NCBI RefSeq assembly: GCF_021190955.1
Contig: NZ_JAIOAO010000005.1
Location: 62,001 to 126,000 of the forward strand
Reading direction: 5' to 3'
DNA length: 64,000 bases
From: Parachryseolinea silvisoli
Lineage (GTDB): Bacteria > Bacteroidota > Bacteroidia > Cytophagales > Cyclobacteriaceae
A program made the translations under genes and the position numbers. The notes beneath the pieces were generated by a model. It did no database searches. It saw nothing but the letters and a program-made list of their open reading frames with translations, and was not told where the DNA came from. Positions 61,291 through 64,000 of the stretch are shown here, one piece after another. Every line of letters begins with the position of its first letter. Position 1 is the first letter of the stretch.

Positions 61291-62344
61291 GATAAGTCGT
61301 TTGTTTTAGCGTGTCCAGAATCTCGCTTATCGACAGCGTGGCACCGCAGATCACTTCATCGCTGGCGCCATAGTATAAATAGAGGGTATCGCCTTCCACG
61401 TGGTGGCCATTGGTAAATACCACATTGCCAAAGAAGCCTGTGCGCTCATAGGGGGCCGTCGGCTCCACCAGCGGCTGTTCACTTCGGGCCAGCACGCGCG
61501 AGGGATCTTCCAGGTCCAGCAGCAGTGCCCCCAGGCAATAGCGATGCTCGCTGTTGGCACCATGGTATATTTCCAGCCAACCATCTTCGGTTTTGATCGG
61601 CGCGGCGCCCGCGCCTACCCGCGCACTATCCCACAGGCTCGGACGAGTTGTGGCAATACACCGGTGGTTGCCCCAGTGAATGAGATCGGGCGACTCTGCC
61701 AGCCAGATATAATTGCCGCCAAGTTGCGGACTGCTGGGGCGGTGCAGGGCGTAATACTTGTCGCCGATCTTGTCTTCGAAAATGGCGCAGTCTTTATTGT
61801 GCGGCGGGAAGATCATACCCCGCCGGTCGAAGTGTTTCCAGTCCTGTGTCTGCATCAGACCAACCCCTACGCCCACCGAAGAGACTTCGGTATAGGTAAG
61901 ATGATAGGTCTGGCCGATGCGCGTTACACGACAGTCTTCAATGCCATACGCTTCCAGGGGGCCTTCGCCGAAGATCGGCGCATAGCCTTCGGGCTCGTAG
62001 AACCGCACGCCGTCGTCGCTGCACATCAGGCGCAGATGTGACAGTGTAGTGAGATAGTCCTTGCCCTGGTAGTGAATGACACGGGGGTCTGAAAAATCCA
62101 GCGCCGGGTCAGCCTTGTCGAACGTGCGGATTTCGATACGCCCTTCTGCATTGTACACCGGGAAGCTCACTTTGCCCAATTCTTGTACAGGCATTTCCGC
62201 CACCCGCAACAACAGCCATAATTTGCCTTCGTACGTAAATACGCCGGGATTAAGCAGGCATTCTATCTTCATTCCCGCCATGCTGGGTTTCAGGTCCTGG
62301 GGGCGGAGCAACGGATTTTGTGAAAGTCTCTTCGCGATGTCCAT
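61271..62344 (-). CDS. GH130 family beta-mannoside phosphorylase or hydrolase
   Basis: Cytoplasmic enzyme of the five-bladed propeller family GH130, which acts on beta-mannosides, either by phosphorolysis to mannose 1-phosphate or by hydrolysis of beta-1,2-mannosides. A GTG at 62353 opens the frame, but the ATG at 62344 (MDIAKRLSQNPLLRPQDLKP) fits the family better. The 357-residue protein shows CLLNPGVFTYEGKLWLLLRV, DFSDPRVIHYQGKDYLTTLS, the proton-donor motif YGIEDCRVT, YIWLAESPDLIHWGNHR, AGAAPIKTEDGWLEIYHG and TGFFGNVVFTNGHHVEGDTL. No signal peptide. Phosphorylase or hydrolase cannot be decided by eye. It is the first gene of PUL 2, divergent from the sensor at 62589. Confidence 0.9.
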   Translation of the reverse strand: MDIAKRLSQNPLLRPQDLKPSMAGMKIECLLNPGVFTYEGKLWLLLRVAEMPVQELGKVSFPVYNAEGRIEIRTFDKADPALDFSDPRVIHYQGKDYLTTLSHLRLMCSDDGVRFYEPEGYAPIFGEGPLEAYGIEDCRVTRIGQTYHLTYTEVSSVGVGVGLMQTQDWKHFDRRGMIFPPHNKDCAIFEDKIGDKYYALHRPSSPQLGGNYIWLAESPDLIHWGNHRCIATTRPSLWDSARVGAGAAPIKTEDGWLEIYHGANSEHRYCLGALLLDLEDPSRVLARSEQPLVEPTAPYERTGFFGNVVFTNGHHVEGDTLYLYYGASDEVICGATLSISEILDTLKQTTYHGKNIL

Positions 62345-62391
62345 CTTCTGCACGTGTTATGGTTGGTCGCTCCCGATCCGCGGATGCAGGA

Positions 62392-62407
62392 AACGTTTGC
62401 AAATGTT
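62392..62407. promoter_or_regulatory. palindrome AACGTTTGCAAATGTT in front of GH130
   Basis: A near-perfect 16-bp inverted repeat 48 bases upstream of the GH130 start. Its core GTTTGCAAA is repeated as the perfect palindrome GTTTGCAAAC at 62553-62562. The type recalls LacI-family operators, but no LacI gene is in the window. Confidence 0.5.
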
Positions 62408-62483
62408 CCCAGAAATCGTGTGCAGGGCGTCCACTATCTTTTTTATTCCGTACGTCAGGTTGGAAAAAAAGCGTGTTCCGAGA

Positions 62484-62515
62484 ACCGGGTGGACAAAAAA
62501 GTACCGGGTGGACAA
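62484..62515. promoter_or_regulatory. direct repeat ACCGGGTGGACAA (two copies)
   Basis: The 13-bp sequence occurs at 62484-62496 and 62503-62515, 19 bases apart, about two helical turns. GGACAACTTTGTCC (62510-62523) adds an imperfect inverted repeat. Such spaced direct repeats in a promoter region are typical of activator binding, here possibly the divergent sensor-regulator. Confidence 0.5.
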
Positions 62516-62552
62516 CTTTGTCCGGTTTGTGATCGCGGGATTGCTTAGGTTT

Positions 62553-62562
62553 GTTTGCAAAC
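62553..62562. promoter_or_regulatory. palindrome GTTTGCAAAC in front of the sensor gene
   Basis: Perfect 10-bp palindrome 27 bases upstream of the sensor start, sharing its core with the palindrome at 62392-62407. The two sites flank the divergent promoter region. Confidence 0.45.
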
Positions 62563-62588
62563 GATTGATCGACGAGGGATCGCGGATT

Positions 62589-64000
62589 ATGATCAAGTAC
62601 CTGGCTTTTGCATTTCTCTCGCTGGCCGCGGCGACCGGCTATGCCAACCCCTGGCCCTACCAGCACATCGATAAGCGCGATGGTCTTTCCAACAGCGCCA
62701 TCACCTCTATTTATATGGACCGGAACGATTACGTCTGGTTCGGCACCTGGGATGGCCTAAACCGCTACGACGGCACCACCATTAAGATCTACAAGCCCGA
62801 TTCCTTTAATAAGGGCACGATCAGTAACAATATTGTCCGGGATTTCCTGGAGGACAAGGACGGAAACCTGTGGGTGGTTACGCACAAGGGCATTAATAAG
62901 TACAACGCTGATACCGATACCTTCGAATCCTATCAAACCAGCCTGAACGGGTTGCCCTTTCAGGAATACAGCCTGCGCGCGTGCTTGGGTCCCGATTCGG
63001 CAGTGTGGACGACTTTTATCGGCCAGGGCATCAGCCGGTATAACGCCGCGCAAAATACCTTTGTGCCGGTAGCCTTCCGTGATATCGACACCGCGTGGTT
63101 GAAAAATGTTGCGGGCATGGGCAGCCATCAGGGGCTACTGTATTTACTGGGTACCGATGGGAAACTCATCTGTACGCTTAACAACAAACCTGTCTTTACG
63201 AAAACGCTGGCGGCTTCCGGCGCGATTCGCTTGCACCGCTTCTTCCGTCTGCACAATACATTTTACCTCGGGTTGTCTACACGCGAAGGTGGCGTATTCC
63301 TGATCAATCTGTCTGACCTGGCGAGCGAACCGCGCGCGCTGCCACTTTCGGCTTTTCCTGTTTCGTCCATTTCCGAAAACAAAGACCATACGGCAGTGTG
63401 GATCGGCACAGAGGCAGGTGATGTTTACCGCGTCACGGCCTCTCCTACCGGTGACTTTACCACCGAGAATATGGCGGCCTACTTTTCGCAGTTTGCACAA
63501 GCCCAGCGCAAGATCCTGACGATTACAGAAACGCGCCAGGATCTTCTCTGGATCGGGACGGACGGCGACGGTCTGTTCAAGTTTCTGACGCGCAACAATC
63601 CCTTCCGGTCTATTGTAGCCGGCCCCGCCGGTAGTGGCAATCTTTCCAACAGTATTGTGCGCTCGGTATTTCACGATACCGACGGCACGTTGTATGTCGG
63701 CACACGCAGTGGTGGGCTCAACATCCTTCGTCCCGACCAAAAAGAAACGACCGTGTTGAACACGGCACGCGGGCTCAGCAACAACACGGTATTGTCGTTG
63801 CGCAAGGATCGCACTGGTAACCTATGGATTGGCACGGACGGCGAGGGCATCGACATGCTGGAAAAACGCACCGGCCGCATTCGCCATTTTCCGCGGGACT
63901 TCGAGAACAACACCGGGCTGACCTTTGGCAACGTCTACGCTATCTGCATCGACGCGTACGGTGCGCTTTGGCTCGGCACCAGTGGCCACGGCGTCATCCA
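62589..64000 (+). CDS. propeller-type sensor, probably hybrid two-component system, partial
   Basis: The first ~470 residues of a sensor whose C-terminus lies beyond the right edge. A signal peptide (about 1-20, YLAFAFLSLAAATGYA) is followed by two-component-regulator-propeller repeats: ITSIYMDRNDYVWFGTWDGL, VRDFLEDKDGNLWVVTHKGI, TRQDLLWIGTDGDGLFKFLT, VRSVFHDTDGTLYVGTRSGG and VLSLRKDRTGNLWIGTDGEG. This is the periplasmic sensor part of hybrid two-component systems (HTCS) and of simple propeller kinases. The gene is divergent from the GH130-led PUL 2, the classic place of an HTCS that senses the PUL glycan. Kinase, receiver and AraC domains are not visible here, so the hybrid type is inferred. 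Confidence 0.88.
   Translation, partial: MIKYLAFAFLSLAAATGYANPWPYQHIDKRDGLSNSAITSIYMDRNDYVWFGTWDGLNRYDGTTIKIYKPDSFNKGTISNNIVRDFLEDKDGNLWVVTHKGINKYNADTDTFESYQTSLNGLPFQEYSLRACLGPDSAVWTTFIGQGISRYNAAQNTFVPVAFRDIDTAWLKNVAGMGSHQGLLYLLGTDGKLICTLNNKPVFTKTLAASGAIRLHRFFRLHNTFYLGLSTREGGVFLINLSDLASEPRALPLSAFPVSSISENKDHTAVWIGTEAGDVYRVTASPTGDFTTENMAAYFSQFAQAQRKILTITETRQDLLWIGTDGDGLFKFLTRNNPFRSIVAGPAGSGNLSNSIVRSVFHDTDGTLYVGTRSGGLNILRPDQKETTVLNTARGLSNNTVLSLRKDRTGNLWIGTDGEGIDMLEKRTGRIRHFPRDFENNTGLTFGNVYAICIDAYGALWLGTSGHGVI

Noticed and set aside
62250-62666. 138-residue minus-strand open frame over the divergent promoter region between GH130 and the sensor
   Set aside because: It overlaps GH130 and the sensor start, is low in hydrophobic residues, has no known pattern, and the region is better explained as regulatory.

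Overview
The window comes from a Bacteroidota genome, most likely a soil or water Cytophagales/Chitinophagaceae-type glycan degrader. The support is two SusC/SusD pairs, many lipobox lipoproteins, propeller-type sensor kinases, a C-terminal type IX secretion (T9SS) sorting domain, weak or absent Shine-Dalgarno sequences and a moderately high GC content. I see no rRNA, tRNA, CRISPR array, prophage or insertion sequence.

Layout. (1) 1-5252, minus strand: a TetR regulator followed by TolC, an HlyD-type adaptor, two ABC ATPases and an ABC-2 permease cut by the left edge. This is the CecR-YbhGFSR type of efflux system. The same 16-bp palindrome lies in front of tetR and in front of tolC. (2) 5363-7306: a STAS/SpoIIAA-like protein and an unknown lipoprotein, each bounded by clear signals. 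(3) 7328-19641, minus strand: a polysaccharide utilisation locus (PUL) of SusC, SusD, two glycan-binding-type lipoproteins, a GH95 and a GH36 enzyme. A divergent TetR regulator (19868-20500) lies across a promoter region rich in TAGGAC half-sites. (4) 20523-25204: malto-oligosyltrehalose trehalohydrolase (TreZ), a GH13 alpha-glucosidase and a divergent AI-2E family membrane protein. (5) 25358-43972, plus strand: a GH78 rhamnosidase, a propeller histidine kinase, its LuxR-type response regulator, a GH5 mannanase-like lipoprotein, and four surface proteins: an outer-membrane barrel, a 1995-residue modular protein, a fibronectin-III-like protein and an IPT/TIG lipoprotein. A 20-bp sequence is repeated exactly in front of the response regulator and the GH5 gene. 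(6) 43969-49112: a DUF3748/TolB-like propeller, a purple-acid-phosphatase-like enzyme and an MscS channel. (7) 49333-62344, minus strand: a second PUL of GH130, an MFS transporter, an (alpha/alpha)6-like protein of unknown family, SusC, SusD and a LamG lipoprotein, then a strong terminator, then a paralogue of the unknown protein fused to PKD-like, LamG and T9SS modules. A divergent propeller sensor (62589 onward) is cut by the right edge.

How the genes fit together. In each PUL the SusC/D pair and binding lipoproteins would capture and import glycans, and the hydrolases would trim them: alpha-galactose plus alpha-fucose or L-galactose in PUL 1, probably beta-mannosides in PUL 2. The most unusual parts are the two-component/GH5/giant surface-protein cluster with its repeated promoter element, and the pair of unclassified (alpha/alpha)6-like proteins tied to a GH130 PUL, a candidate for an undescribed carbohydrate-active family.
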